The notes beneath the pieces are model-generated. The model ran no database searches. It was given only the letters and a program-made list of their open reading frames with translations, and was not told where the DNA came from. Of a stretch of 64,000 nucleotides of DNA, positions 46,066 to 58,110 are shown piece after piece. This stretch comes from Aquila chrysaetos chrysaetos (Eukaryota > Chordata > Aves > Accipitriformes > Accipitridae). The stretch is from positions 24,218,759 to 24,282,758 of the forward strand of contig NC_044012.1 of assembly GCF_900496995.4 (NCBI RefSeq). Direction: 5' to 3'. How positions within the stretch are numbered: the first letter of the stretch is position 1; each line of letters begins with the position of its first letter. Made by a program: the position numbers and the translations under genes.

Positions 46066-47449
46066 TGGGGCCGGTTGGAGGGGGCTGCGGTTACCAGTGC
46101 GGTGCTGCGGTGGCTTCTCTGATGGCTACGGAGGGCTGAGCCGCGCTGGCGCCGGCCGTCCCCGGGGAGCTGGGTGGCTGTGGGGACGCCCCGCTGCCTG
46201 CACCACCGCCGGCCCCCAGCCACCCTTATCCGCTCCGGCAGCACGGGCACCGGAGGGGTCCCGTGGGAGCCTCACACCCATGGACCGGTTGGACGCACTG
46301 TGGGGTCAATTCGAAAAAGGGCCAAAATGGGCTTTTTTCACCCCAGTCTGAGGCCTCCGCCTACAGCTGACGAGGGTTGGGCAGCACTGAGGGGGAAAAA
46401 AACCCCAAATCATCATTTTGGGTCCCCCCAAGGCTGCGGGGGAGGATGGGGGTCCCCATCGCCCCCATGGCCAGTGCAGGGAGGGGGCTGCAGGTCCTGC
46501 CCCCCCGCCATGGCATTCCCCAGTGTGGGTGGCAGCATGAAGGGCATGGGGACGTTCCTCCCCCTGGGGCCCCGTCACCAGCCCCAAATTTGGGCTCACA
46601 TGGGTCCAGCCTCAATAGCGGGGTGCAGGGGAGGATGGGGGGGGGTCCAGAGGACAAAGAGTGGGTGGCAAGGGGGACCCAGGTGTCCGGGGCTTGGAGG
46701 CTGCCGGTGCAGCAGGATGGGTGGCGGGGGACCGCGGGGCCCCCTGGGACCCCCGCCGGGGGCCGTGCTGGCGGCGGGGCGCGCGGGGCCCTGCATGCTA
46801 ACGAAGGGCTTCGTCAAAGCGCCTTTGTGCCCCGCCAGCTCCATTGAGGCCTCTCCTCCGGGGCGCACAATGGCCCCACTGTCCCTGTCCCCGTCCCCCC
46901 CCCGCCAGCCCCGCTCGGCTGCCCCACACCCCCAGCCCCACGGGACCTGCCCCACACTGCAGCCCCCCACTGCCCCGACCCCACCATGGGGATGGGGTCC
47001 TGTCCCCCCCCCCCCAGTTCCCAGTTGCCACTGGTACCGTGGAGACCAGCGCCCCAGTTTCAGGATGGGGGGGGATGCCGCTGGCGGGAAGCCCGGCCAT
47101 GGCTGGCACCACGCGGGCATGGGAACGGTGCCCAGGCTGGTGGTGCCAGTGGGATGTGGCGAGGGGAGATGTGTCCCCGTATCCCCCCATCCCACACCGG
47201 ACCCCCCAGGTGAGGCCAGACCCCTGCATTCACCCCCAGCGTCGAGCATTCCCGGAGGGAAACCGAGGCATGGGGGCAAGGGGGGTTAATGGGTAACCGG
47301 CCCGGTCGTAGCGGCAGCGGCTCTGCCTGCAGGCACCATCCCCGCGCCGGGAACAAGCACTGGCTTGTCACAACCCGTGTCCCGGCACGGGAGCCTGGCC
47401 GGGGGGCACAGGGGCACGTGGCCCCTGAAGGGGACTTTATGGGATACAG

Positions 47450-48020
47450 TGATCCCAAAAATGGGGAGGGGGGGGCAAATACCCCAAAGAGGTGCATGGG
47501 GACCCCAAAGGGGGGGGGGGGTCAGGACCCCCCAGAAGGGGTGCAGGGGACCTTGGGGTGCACAGAGACCCTCAAAGCAGGGTGCAGGGACCCCAAAAAG
47601 GGGTGCAGGGACCCTGTAGGGGTGAAAAGACCCCCCCCAAGATGGATGCAGGGACCCTGGGGGGTGAAAAACCCCAGACCTCAGAGAGGGTGCAGGGACC
47701 CCAGAGAAGAGGGCAAAGGGACGGCAGAGGAGCAGAAGGACTTTGGGGAGTGCAGGGACCCCAAGGGGCTGCAGAGACCGCTGTGTCCCCTGGGGATGTG
47801 CTGGTGCCTGTTGCTGCCCAGCATGGGCAAAGCTCTGGGGACATGGTGGCTTTAGGGATGTGGTGGCTCTGGGGACATGTGGTGGCTTTGAGGTTGTGGT
47901 AGCTCCAGGGATGCATGGTGCCTCTGGGGACACGCAGTGGCTCCGGGGACCCCCAGCAACTCCAGAACACACGGTGGCTCTGGGGACATGTGGTGGCTCT
48001 GGGGACCCCCAGCACCTCAA
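47450..48020. repeat. GGGGTGCAGGGACCCC and GGGGACATGTGGTGGCTCT repeats
   Basis: Two adjoining minisatellites in KCNJ10 intron 1. The first has units of about 25-30 bases around AGGGTGCAGGGACCCC (47450-47780); the second has GGGACATGTGGTGGCTCTG (47825-48015). Confidence 0.8.
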
Positions 48021-48489
48021 CCGGGATGGGGCAGGTTTGTGGCCCCAATGCCACCATCCCCTCCACAGGGCCTTTCACCGGGAGGGGACACAGTGCAACC
48101 AGGACAGTGGCAGTGCCACCTATGTCCCCTGGCTTTGGCGAGTGCAGGAATACTGGGCTCCAAGGAGACGCCCCAGGGTGCCACAGTGTCCCCGGTGTCC
48201 CCGGCACGCTGCCCTGCTGCATCCGTGGCGGAAACCACGGCGGGGCCAAACGCTGGCGTGGGCTGAAAGGCCCTTTCTGTGCCGCCGCCGCCGCCGGCCG
48301 GGGCTGGCAGGGGACAGGGACAGGGACGGGGACGGAAACGAGCCTGGCGCTGCCACCAGCCGTTTGTCCCTGTCACCTCCCATTCATCCCTCTTCCTCTT
48401 CCTCCCTCCCAGCTAGGACGCCTGGGTCCCCTCCATGGGACGGGGGTGTGTGGGGAGAGCTGCCAGGTGACAGAGGGGACAGGGATGAG

Positions 48490-48965
48490 TTTGAAGAGGG
48501 ATGGATGGACAGACAGGTAGGTGAGTGGGTGGGTGTAAATGGATGGATGGACGGACGGACAAGTGTATGGATGTGCCTATGCAGGGATGGATGGATGGAC
48601 AGACAGGTGAGAGCTCACGTGGATGGACAGAAGGATGGCTGGACAGACAGACACATTACAGGGATGGACAGACAGGTGCATGGATCTGTGCATCCATGGA
48701 TGGATGGATAAAGGGGTCGATGGATGGATGGATGGATGGTTGGGGAGGAATGATGGACAGGCAGGTGGATCGAGTCTGAAGGGATAGACAATGGGTGAAT
48801 GAGCAGAGGAATGGAGAGACAGCAGATCCGTGGCGAGACAGGAGGACAGACGGATGGGTGGGTGGATTTATCGATAGGGGATAGAGAGGGACAGCCAGCC
48901 AGAGGGCTGGCTGAAGGCTGGGTGGATGGACAGACAGGTGGACAGATGGATGGAGGCTGCAGGGG
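48490..48965. repeat. GGATGGACAGACAG purine-rich repeat
   Basis: GATG and GACA tetranucleotide-based repeat in KCNJ10 intron 1 on the + strand. Confidence 0.9.
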
Positions 48966-49219
48966 GGGTGGGAGCGATAGCAGCCCCCGTCACTGAGGTG
49001 CTATGAGTCCGTTGGGTCTCCACATCTGGGCCAGGGCCTCCTACATGCCCCATGTCCCCACGCTGCCTGGGGGCAGCACGGGGGGCTCTATGTGAGCCTC
49101 CCCAGTGCCCCTCTGACGTGAGACAAATCCTCCTGGCCTCAGCCCCTGCCTGCCGCTGTAGGGGGAGGCAGCATGACTGGTGGGAGCACTGAGGAGGGGT
49201 GGAAGGGGGGGTGTTCCCC

Positions 49220-49700
49220 CATAGCTCCTACCCACCCACCCATGCCCCAGTGCACCCACACATCTATCAGTGTCCCCCACATCCTTCCTCTCCATCTACC
49301 ACCCCCTCAGCTCTGTCCCATCCGCCCAGTGAACACCAAACCTCCATCCTCCCCCCCGTCCATTGTCTCTGTCCCTCCACCCACCCCTCAGGTCCAGCCA
49401 TTCCTTTTGTCAGCTGTCCATCCTCTCACCACACACCATACATCCATCTTCTCTATCCATCCGTCTTCATCCATCCATCCATCCACCCACCCACCCATCC
49501 CTCCTCTCCATCCGTCTTCTCCATCCTTCCTCTCTGTCTTCTCCATCTGTCAGTTTTCATCCATCCATCCATCCATCCACACATCCACCCATCCCTCTTC
49601 TCCACCCATCCATCTCCATCCATCCACCCACCCATCCCTCTTCTCTATCCATTCCTCTTCATCCCTCCACCCACTCACCCACCCACCGACTCAACACTTC
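49220..49700. repeat. CCATCCATCCACCCACC pyrimidine-rich repeat
   Basis: CATC and CACC tetranucleotide-based repeat ending about 90 bases before KCNJ10 exon 2. It is roughly complementary to the GATG array 0.5-1 kb upstream. Confidence 0.9.
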
Positions 49701-49792
49701 CCATCCATGCACCCTCCCTCCCCTCTGCATCCCCAGCACCCCTCTCTCCCAGGCGGCACCTCCTCACTGCCCCTCACCATCACCTCTTCCAG

Positions 49793-50935
49793 ATGACGTC
49801 GGCCACCAAGGTGTACTACAGCCAGACCACGCAGACGGACAGCCGCCCGCTCATCGGCTCGGGCCTGCGCCGGCGCCGGGTGATGACCAAGGACGGCCGC
49901 AGCAACGTGCGGATGGAGCACATCGCCGACAAGCGCTTCCTGTACCTCAAGGACCTATGGACCACCTTCATCGACATGCAATGGCGGTACAAGCTGGTCC
50001 TCTTCTCTGCCACCTTTGCGGGCACCTGGTTCGCCTTCGGCGTCGTCTGGTACCTGGTGGCTGTGGTCCACGGGGACCTGCTGGAGTTCGACCCACCGGC
50101 CAACCACACACCGTGCGTTATGCAGGTGCACACCCTCACTGGTGCCTTCCTCTTCTCCCTGGAGTCCCAGACCACCATCGGCTATGGCTTCCGCTACATC
50201 AGCGAGGAGTGTCCCCTCGCCATCGTCCTGCTCATCACCCAGCTGGTCCTCACCACCATCATGGAGATCTTCATCACTGGCACCTTCCTGGCCAAGATCG
50301 CCCGGCCCAAGAAACGTGCCGAGACCATCAAGTTCAGCCAAAATGCAGTGGTGGCCCAACACAACGGCAAGACCTGCCTGATGATCCGCGTGGCCAACAT
50401 GCGCAAGAGCCTGCTCATCGGCTGCCAGGTGACGGGCAAGCTCCTCCAGACCCACCTCACCAAGGAGGGCGAGAGCGTCCGCCTCAACCAGGTCAATGTG
50501 GACTTCCAGGTGGACACCTCCTCCGACAGCCCCTTCCTCATCCTGCCCCTCACCTTCTACCATGTGGTGGACGACGCCAGCCCCTTCCGGGACGTGGCCC
50601 TACGGACGGGCGAAGGCGACTTCGAGCTGGTGGTCATCCTCAGTGGTACCGTGGAGTCCACCAGCGCCACGTGCCAGGTGCGCACCTCCTACCTGCCCGA
50701 GGAGATCCTCTGGGGCTACGAGTTCACACCGGCCATCTCCCTCTCGGCCAGTGGCAAGTACGTGGCCGACTTCAGCCTCTTCGACCAGGTGGTGAAGGTG
50801 ACGGCGCCCTGTTGTCTCCACGAGACCGTCCGGTTCGGGGACCCCGAGAAGGTGAAGCTGGAGGAGTCCCTGAGGGAGGCGGCAGAGCGGGAGCGGGAGG
50901 GAGCACCCCTGAGCGTCCGCATCAGCAACGTCTGA
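49793..50935 (+). CDS. KCNJ10: Kir4.1 inward-rectifier K channel; single coding exon
   Basis: One exon codes for 380 residues (human 379). The acceptor CTCTTCCAG ends at the base before the ATG, so the same-frame open sequence upstream (to 49199) is intronic repeat and was left out. Visible: TM1 about 64-92, filter TIGYG 128-132, TM2 about 142-168 with the polyamine-sensing Glu158, Lys67 of the pH/PIP2 region (MQWRYK), and the C-terminal class I PDZ ligand SNV. Kir4.1 forms homomers or Kir4.1/5.1 heteromers for K buffering in astrocytes, inner ear and kidney. Human loss causes EAST/SeSAME syndrome. Identity to human is very high through the pore and PIP2 region. Confidence 0.97.
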   Translation: MTSATKVYYSQTTQTDSRPLIGSGLRRRRVMTKDGRSNVRMEHIADKRFLYLKDLWTTFIDMQWRYKLVLFSATFAGTWFAFGVVWYLVAVVHGDLLEFDPPANHTPCVMQVHTLTGAFLFSLESQTTIGYGFRYISEECPLAIVLLITQLVLTTIMEIFITGTFLAKIARPKKRAETIKFSQNAVVAQHNGKTCLMIRVANMRKSLLIGCQVTGKLLQTHLTKEGESVRLNQVNVDFQVDTSSDSPFLILPLTFYHVVDDASPFRDVALRTGEGDFELVVILSGTVESTSATCQVRTSYLPEEILWGYEFTPAISLSASGKYVADFSLFDQVVKVTAPCCLHETVRFGDPEKVKLEESLREAAEREREGAPLSVRISNV

Positions 50936-52100
50936 GCGCCCGCCAGGATGCCGCTGATGCCGCCGGAGGTGCCACCAGCCCCCAGAGATGCCACCAGCAC
51001 CCGGAGAGGCCACCAGCTCTTTCCCCGATCCTGTCCTCCTGGGCCGTTTTCCCCCTTCCTTGTGGCATGGGGCAGCTCCCTTGGGGACCCCTGTGGGTGT
51101 TCGCCTGCCAGTGGGGCTGTCCCCCCACCCCATCCCAGTCCACCCGGGGACAGGGCTGTCCCCGTCCCTCCTCACTTAATGCTCTGTTATCACCAGCCAG
51201 AGACCCCCAGCCCCACCACAGGACACAATCCTGCCGGGAGATGCTGTCCCCAGGGAGGGGGACATGGCCACCTCCAGCCCCTGGGGACAGCCCAGGGACA
51301 CCACTTCTTGCCAGCCGGGAGCCGTCTTGCTGCCCGATCCCACCCCAGTGAGCTGGGGTTGAGAACCAAGCCACTCGCTGCACATGTGGGCTGGGGAACG
51401 GGAGGCTCCAACCTCGTGGGACCTCTCCCCTTGCTCGTGGGACTCCCCATCCCTGGGAAGGCTCAGGCTGGGGGGTGCAGACCCCCTCCCCAGCCCATCT
51501 CCCCCCTGCACCCCCTTTGTCCTCCCCAAGGCCCCCAGCCCCACAGCACCCAAACCACTGGGGGCCATGGGTGCACCCCCATGTCCAGGGTCATCGCACA
51601 CTCAACAGGGGAAACTGAGGCAGGAGGAGCCTCTGAGCCCCCCTGTCCTCTACCACCACCCCCAGAGCCGGGCCCTCCTCCCTGCACTGACCGACCCCCC
51701 CCCCCCCCCCCTCTGGGCTGCGGACACACACACACACACACACACACACACCGGGGCATCACCGATAATCGGACACGGCTGCGGCGCCGTGTCCCCCTGG
51801 GCCGGGCGCCCCCCCCGGCCCCGCTCGAGCCCGTCGCTGCTGCTAACGTAGAGCTCTGCTATTAACGTGTGGCCCCAGCTGCCCCCCCTCGCTGCGCTGA
51901 GGCCAGGTGATACATATACATACATATATATATATATATATAGTGCGACTAATCTATATATATATAACAGGGAAGGAAGGTTCCCCCCTGGAAAGACTGG
52001 CTCGCCGAAGCTCCGCTGCCACCAAGGCACCCTGGGGTCTTGTCCTCGATTTGGGGGGAGAAAAGGCGAAGCAGTTACTAAATAAAGGTTACGTTGATGG
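50936..52100 (+). terminator. KCNJ10: KCNJ10 3' UTR with AATAAA at 52081-52086
   Basis: About 1.15 kb of UTR ends with AATAAA at 52081-52086. It includes a (CA)n run (about 51722-51751) and a (TA)n inverted pair (51925-51966). Cleavage is expected near 52100. Confidence 0.75.
51722..51966. repeat. (CA)n and (TA)n simple repeats in KCNJ10 3' UTR
   Basis: A CA dinucleotide run lies at about 51722-51751. TA runs at 51925-51942 and 51955-51966 flank a 12-base spacer. Confidence 0.9.
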
Positions 52101-52289
52101 TGGGGAAGGGCTCTGCCAGCTACGCCGGGGAAGGCGGGCAGCCTTGTGTGTCACCCTTGGGTCCCAATGTTCCCAGGATCCCCCTCAGCCCCCAAAAGCA
52201 GGTGGTGGGGGGTCTGCAGAGCCATCCCTGACCCATCCACCCATGTCCCCCCACCCCGAGGAAAGGGCACCAGGCGCTTGGTACAAGGA

Positions 52290-52730
52290 CACAGGTTTAT
52301 TTATTTCCAGCAGCGGCCACCCGCAGCCATCACCCACGGGCTCAGTCCAGCCCCCCCCCCCAGTACAGGCGGGCAACTGGGACTGGCACTGGGGGAGATG
52401 CACTCCCACCCCCCAGGACAGCCGGGGGGGATGCACAGCTACACCAGCCCCCACTGCAGACCTGTCCCCTCCGAGGACACGGCCAAGAAAACCCCCGGGG
52501 ATGCGGTGATGTCCCCAAAGGGCAGCAGTCCTCGTGCAGGGGCACGGCCAGGACCCGGGTCCTGCTGGGGAAGGGACAAGGCAGGGGGGGACAGGAGACC
52601 TACCCCCCAAAAAACATCTGACATGACTGCAAAGGCACCAGGTGATACTTAAAAAAAATAATAGTTAAAATCATGGCATAGCTACAGTAATTCGGAAACA
52701 TTTACAAGAGTTGGTGGCGCGGGAGGAGCT
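52290..52730 (-). terminator. F11R: F11R 3' UTR and poly(A) signals
   Basis: TTTATTTATT at 52296-52305 on + gives two overlapping AATAAA on -, about 430 bases past the stop. The spacing to the KCNJ10 signal at 52086 is about 210 bases, so the two genes are tail to tail. Confidence 0.75.
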
Positions 52731-55700
52731 TCACACCAGGAAGGAGGACGTCTGCTTGAATTCTCCCTGCGGGGACAAGGGGGACGTTAATGGTGGCGGG
52801 TGATGGGGAATCAGGTGGGACAAGGGCCGTGGGTGAGGAGTGCCTGGCTGGCTTTGCAACTGTCCCCAGGGAGAGCAGGTCACAGTCCCAGAGGAGCCCA
52901 GCTTGCTCCAAGCAGGACAGGGACAAGGGATGCTGGGGACAGGGATGGCACCTGAGCTCCCAGGGGGGCACTGGGGTCCCCACTCAGCCCCTTCGGGCAC
53001 CCCGGGGAAGGTGTCTGGCTTCACACACCCCGCCAGGAGGTGACACAGCCACGTGGCACTGTCACCACCCACCCGTCCCAGCCCGTACTCACTTCGCTGC
53101 GGTGCGAGGGCTGGCTGTAAATCACCTTCTTGCCGGCGGTGCTGCAGAAAGCAAGGGTGTTAGAAGACGTCACGCTGCCCAGAGTCCCCCTTGTCCCCAC
53201 CCTGAGCACCCAGTGACACCCAAGGCACCTTCCCAGCCCGCGGGCAGGGGCTGGGGGAGGAAGAGACCACCCGTCCCTGCTGGCAGAGGAAGAGGAGGCA
53301 GCCGGGAGAGAGGCAGCAGCATTACGGCTTCACTTACTCTTTTCTCTCTGAAATGAAAGAAACAGAAGAGGGGTTTTAGGGAGGGACAGCGGGGGGCACC
53401 GGGGCAAGTGATTCCCGGGGTGGCCAGCGCAGTACTCACTGCTGAAGAAGCCCCGGCTGTAGGCAAACCAGATGCCGAAAGCCACGAGTGCCAGCACCAT
53501 CAGCAGCACCACAACTGCAGCCACGATGCCGCCCACGTTGACTTCGCCTGGAAAAAGGGGGACCGGGACATCAGAGGGTGGCTGGATCCTGGCACGGAAA
53601 CCCTCAGCTTGGCACCCACGGGATCCCGCAGAAATCCCACCGGGGGCCTCCGGTCCAAACCCAGCTCCAAGCAGGGCCAGCATCGAAGCTGGATCCGGTT
53701 CAGAGGCAGATTGGGCTGCCCAGTCAAGCTTTACTCATCCCCAAGGGCAGCTTTCCCCCCCCCCCTCCCCCTCCACAGCATCACGCCAAGGGCTTGTTTC
53801 AGCCTGGACTGTCAGAGGCCAGGGTCATTAACATCACAGCTAATTAATGTCTTTGAACTTGGCAGGGCGAAGGGGTGATGGCATCACCTTGCACCAGCAT
53901 CCCCCAAAACATGACCTGTGCTGGACGCAGCCCGGGCAGAGCCTGGAAAAGCCCCACACTGGGGCAGGGGGGGAGGGACGCAGCCCTGGCCTCTGCTGCT
54001 ATTCCTTACTGGCTTCCATGTGGATAACGTCTGATTTCTGGGGGGAGCCCACGTTGTTCATTGCCTCGCAGTAGTAGTCACCGGTGTCGAAGCCACTCAG
54101 GGGCTCAAAGATCTAGATGGGAGCAGAGAGATGAAAGCGGGGCAGGGGAAGGCTGGGGGGGTCCCCAAGTTTGGAGCACCCTGTGCTCACCAGCTCCCCC
54201 GTGACGGGGTCCAGGGTGTAGGAGGAGTTTCTGAAGGTCAGGCTGGTTTTGGGGTTGGCGGGCATCAGCATGCTGTCCTTGTACCAGCGGAAGGTGGGGG
54301 GCGGTGAGCCATCCGTCTCGGTGCACCGCAGCACGGCCTTGCTGCCGATGGTGGCCGAGGTGGGGACATGGGCCACTGGCTTGGAGGGGGGCACTGCAGG
54401 AGAGCGTCACGTTGGGGCTGGCTCGGCACAGCACAGCACAGCTCACACCAGGGAGGGACAGGGCGCCTAAAGGGCATGGGACGGCCGTGCCGGCATCCTT
54501 CCCCCGGCTGGCTGTCCCCATGTGACAGTGGAGACAAGGATGAGCTCAGCCAGAGGGACAAGAAGCAGGTCCCGGGACAGCAAAGCCACGCAAGGGACGG
54601 GCAGGGAGGGGGGCTCGGGGGCAGCCGCACCTTGGACGATGAGGTTCACCTCCGACTTGGCGATGTGGCTGCCGTCCCCCACCACCTCACAGATGTACTT
54701 CCCTGTGTCCTCCCGCGTCACTGTGTTGAAGTGGATGGTGGTGGGTGAGAACTGGACCCGGTTCTTGTATGGCTCTGCCAAGAGAGAGGAGATGGGGCTG
54801 GGAACCGGCTCTGATGGATGGACAGATGGACAAACTGCCCCGAGCCGGGGGAGTCCCTGGGGACGTACCTGTCAGCTCTCCCCCGTAGTAGAAGAGGACC
54901 AGCGAGGAGCCCTTCTGGAACTTCCACTCGATGCGGGGGTTACTCCAGCTGGACCGATATGCCGAGCAGGGGATGTCGGCAGCTGGCGGGGTAGAGTGAT
55001 GCTGCAGGCGCGTGCCGCCATGCTGGAGTGGCACCGCGCTCGCATCCCAGGGTGGGTGGCAATCCAAACTGGGAACACCTGAACCCCCCGCCCTGGTCCA
55101 GCCCCACATGGGAAATCCACCCTCGGCCTCAGGCCCCGTGTCGTCTGGGGATCCAGAGACCCCGGGGTGAGCCCCATTTGCAAGCGCCGGAGGTGCCAGG
55201 GGATGCAGCTCAGCCACGCCCCTGCCCCAGGATAACAGGGTGGGGGGGGACCGTCGGTGAGCTGGGGGGTGCTGGGGGGCCCAGCAGGGCACTCACGCTT
55301 GTTTTCAGGCACTTCTTTGGTCTCAGAGGTGACCTGGGCTCCCACCAGGGATGCTGCGGGGGGGAAAGGACACGACTGAGAAATCCTGGTGGGCCCCAGC
55401 GATGGAATATGGGGAGCGGGAAAGGCTGCGGCTGGGTCAGGAAGGTCACTGGGAGCCCTGAGGCAGCAGTGACGGTCCCCAGGGCAGTGGTGATGGCATG
55501 TTGTACCACACTGCCCAGCATGTGGCAGCCCTGGGAGCTGGAAAATCCTGTCCTGCTTGCTCTGGGTGCTGCCCGTGCTGTCACGTCACCTCCCGCCCTG
55601 CCCGGTTTCTGCCCGGTTTCGCAGGAAACTGGCCGAGGCGTTTCGCAACTCCCTGCCCTCTGTGCACACACACACACAGACACCCCCACATCCCCACACA

Positions 55701-57701
55701 CGTGCGCACATGCCTCGTCACAGCCCGCACACGCGTGTCTCCTGCCCTTCCCTGTGGCCATCGCCCCTGCCAGGCCGCAGTTGGCCACGGCGATGGCAGC
55801 ACGGGCTGGTGCTGTCGGTCTGGAGGGTTGGTCCCGGCTGCCAGCCGTGTCCCCTGTCCTCGAGGCCGCTCAAAGCTGGCGTCTCCCAGCACAGCCGCCC
55901 CAGCTCCTGGTTTTGGGCCTGGGGAAGGTGGCGATACCAGCCAGTGAGTCACACCACGGGGGAAGGTGACTGGGAACTGGTGTGGCCTCGTCCCCAACCC
56001 ACCTGTACCTTTGAACCTGAACCACCTCCAAGTGAAACTGAGGTGTCTGATGGCAGAAATAGCAATTTTGGGATGAAAAGGGGGGGAAATGGGGCATCTG
56101 GTGTCCCCAAGCACAGAGTGCTTCCCAACACGGGCCCTGACGGCGCTCCCGAGAGCTGGCACAGTACTGTCCGGGAATGCCATCGGACCCCCATCGTGGC
56201 CAGGTCTTGAACCATACCATGGCTCAGTAAGGAGGGGAAAAGGATTTGGGGTTTGTTCGGGTGGAATTGGGGCAGAATCAGCAAAAAAGTGACATCCCGC
56301 ACGCCCTGTGGGATCATCATGGGGATGCTTGGGGGGAGCCAGAGCAGGACAGGGCCCTGGGGTGGGTGACCCGGCCCAGGACACAGGAGCTGCAGGCTCT
56401 GGGTCCGAATCAGCTGGGATCGGGTTAATTCCAGCCTGCTCTGGGATTGTTCCAGCACAATGGAAGGGACGTCATGGCAGGGACAGGAAGGCCACTGCTG
56501 GTGGTGACAAACCCTGTAACTTTGGCCTTTGGGAACGCCGGCAGCACGGCACCGGCTACTGATTAACCCAGGGCGTGGGGACACATCTCGACGTCTGCCA
56601 TGGGGGGAGCAGGACAGGGACACCCCCACCACCGCTTGCAGGGACTCCACCGGAGCCCACGGCATGAGGAAAGCCATCAGCCATCAGCCGGGATGTTTTG
56701 CCATGGCGGGTTTCCGGCCCCGGGAAGTGCAGCCAGATCCACACCCCTCGCTGCCCGCCCTGCCGAGCCCCCCGGCACCCTCAGCACCCCCCCCCCCCCC
56801 CCCAGATTACAGATTACTCGGTGTCGGCGAGAAGGCAAAGACAGCCTTAGTGGGAGCAGAGCTGCCGGGACGGGGTCGGGCACTGGCGCCAGCACAGCCC
56901 TCGCCCCGGTGTCCAGCCGAAAGCAAGGGCCGGTTCCTGCTCCCTGGGAGTGGGGCTCAGCCGGGCATCATGGCCCAGCGCCACGGGGACCTTTGGGGGG
57001 TCCCGGGGCTGGTGCTCCCCCCACGGTGGGGTGACCAGGTGGCGAAGGTCTCGTGCGCCCACAAAAACAACCATAAACCGTAAATAACGGGGCGGTGGCA
57101 GCTCCGGGACCGGGTTGTCCCCGGGGTTTCGGGCACTAATGGGGCTCCCCCGGGGCGGGAGGTCCCGCGGGAGGCGGGCGGACACCGCCGGGTTATTAAT
57201 AGCCCGTTATCGCCGTGTACGGCGGCCCCGGCCCCCCCGCTGTGATCTCCCCCTCCCGGTACAAACCGCGCTCCCGAGACCTCGGACGGTGGCTGGCACA
57301 TGGTCCTGGAACCAGGGGACCCACCGCTCGGTACCGGGCCCCCTCCCGGGCACCCCACCACCGCCCCCCCCGGGCACCAGCCCCGCCCCGAGCGGCAACA
57401 CCGCGACCCCCCCTATTCCGGTACCGGCACCGCCACCGCCCCGGGAGACTCCCCGAGCGACCCGCTGCCACCCGGTAGCCGCCCCCTCCGGGCGATCTGC
57501 TGCTACACACCGGGGATCCCCTACCCCCCGCCCCGGTACCGGCGGCGCCCCGGGCAGCGGCCGGCCCATTGTTCGGGCACCTCGTGGCCGGCCGGCCGGC
57601 CTCCCCCCGCCTCCCGGGCACTCACCGGCCGCCACACCGAGGAGCACCAGCCACAGCAGCGGCCGGGGCCCGGGGCCGCCCCGCCGCGCCGCTCCCGCCA
57701 T
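52731..57701 (-). CDS. F11R: Junctional adhesion molecule A (JAM-A); 10 exons including a 10-base microexon
   Basis: Exons on -: 57626-57701, 55297-55353, 54869-54982, 54631-54774, 54191-54393, 54010-54112, 53440-53547, 53338-53347, 53093-53141 and 52731-52766. They join in phase to 299 residues, the human length. A signal peptide ([14 protein letters not shown]) is followed by an Ig V-type domain with the cis-dimer motif RIE (RIEWKF) and its Cys pair, then a second Ig domain with Cys in VLRCTE and YYCEA. A single TM ([23 protein letters not shown]) leads to a short tail ending SSFLV, the class II PDZ ligand for ZO-1, AF-6 and PAR-3. It acts at tight junctions and on platelets and leukocytes. 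An upstream in-frame ATG exists but adds a non-signal extension, so 57701 was chosen. Confidence 0.95.
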
Positions 57702-58110
57702 GGCCGCCACCGCACTGTGCGCCCCCGCCCGCACCAGGTGCGGCCCCGCCCCGCCCCGCCCAGGTGGGCCCCGCCCACTGGGACCGCCCACCGGGGCCGA
57801 GCCAACCCGGCTACGCCTCTCCGCCAGGTGCTGGGGAGCCCCGCCCCTTCCCCGGCTCCATTGGCCGCGCCGCCTGTCTCCTCAAGGAAGGGGCGCGCCC
57901 CGCTCCAGTGACTGGCCGGCTCGGCCCCGCAGCACCGGCTTGATTGGCTGAGGCGAAGGGGCCGCGCGAGCGACAGGTGTGGAGTGGGCGAGGCCTATTG
58001 GCCAATCAGAGAGAGCGCTTTAACTTCTGGCCAATGGGCGCGCTTTGCGTCCCTCGTGGAGGCCCTCAGGCGGGGACACGGGCGTTGCCATAGCGACGGT
58101 GCCTGCGGCC
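57702..58110. promoter_or_regulatory. F11R upstream promoter region with CCAAT boxes and an X-box-like site
   Basis: GC-rich DNA with four CCAAT elements in both orientations: ATTGG near 57862 and 57943, CCAAT near 58002 and 58032. Further on, GTTGCCATAGCGAC (58084-58097) is one base from the RFX X-box GTTGCCATAGCAAC. The layout suggests a bidirectional promoter. Confidence 0.45.

Noticed and set aside
49199-49792. N-terminal extension of KCNJ10 in the same frame
   Set aside because: It is translated CCATCC repeat and is cut off by a clear splice acceptor directly before the conserved ATG.
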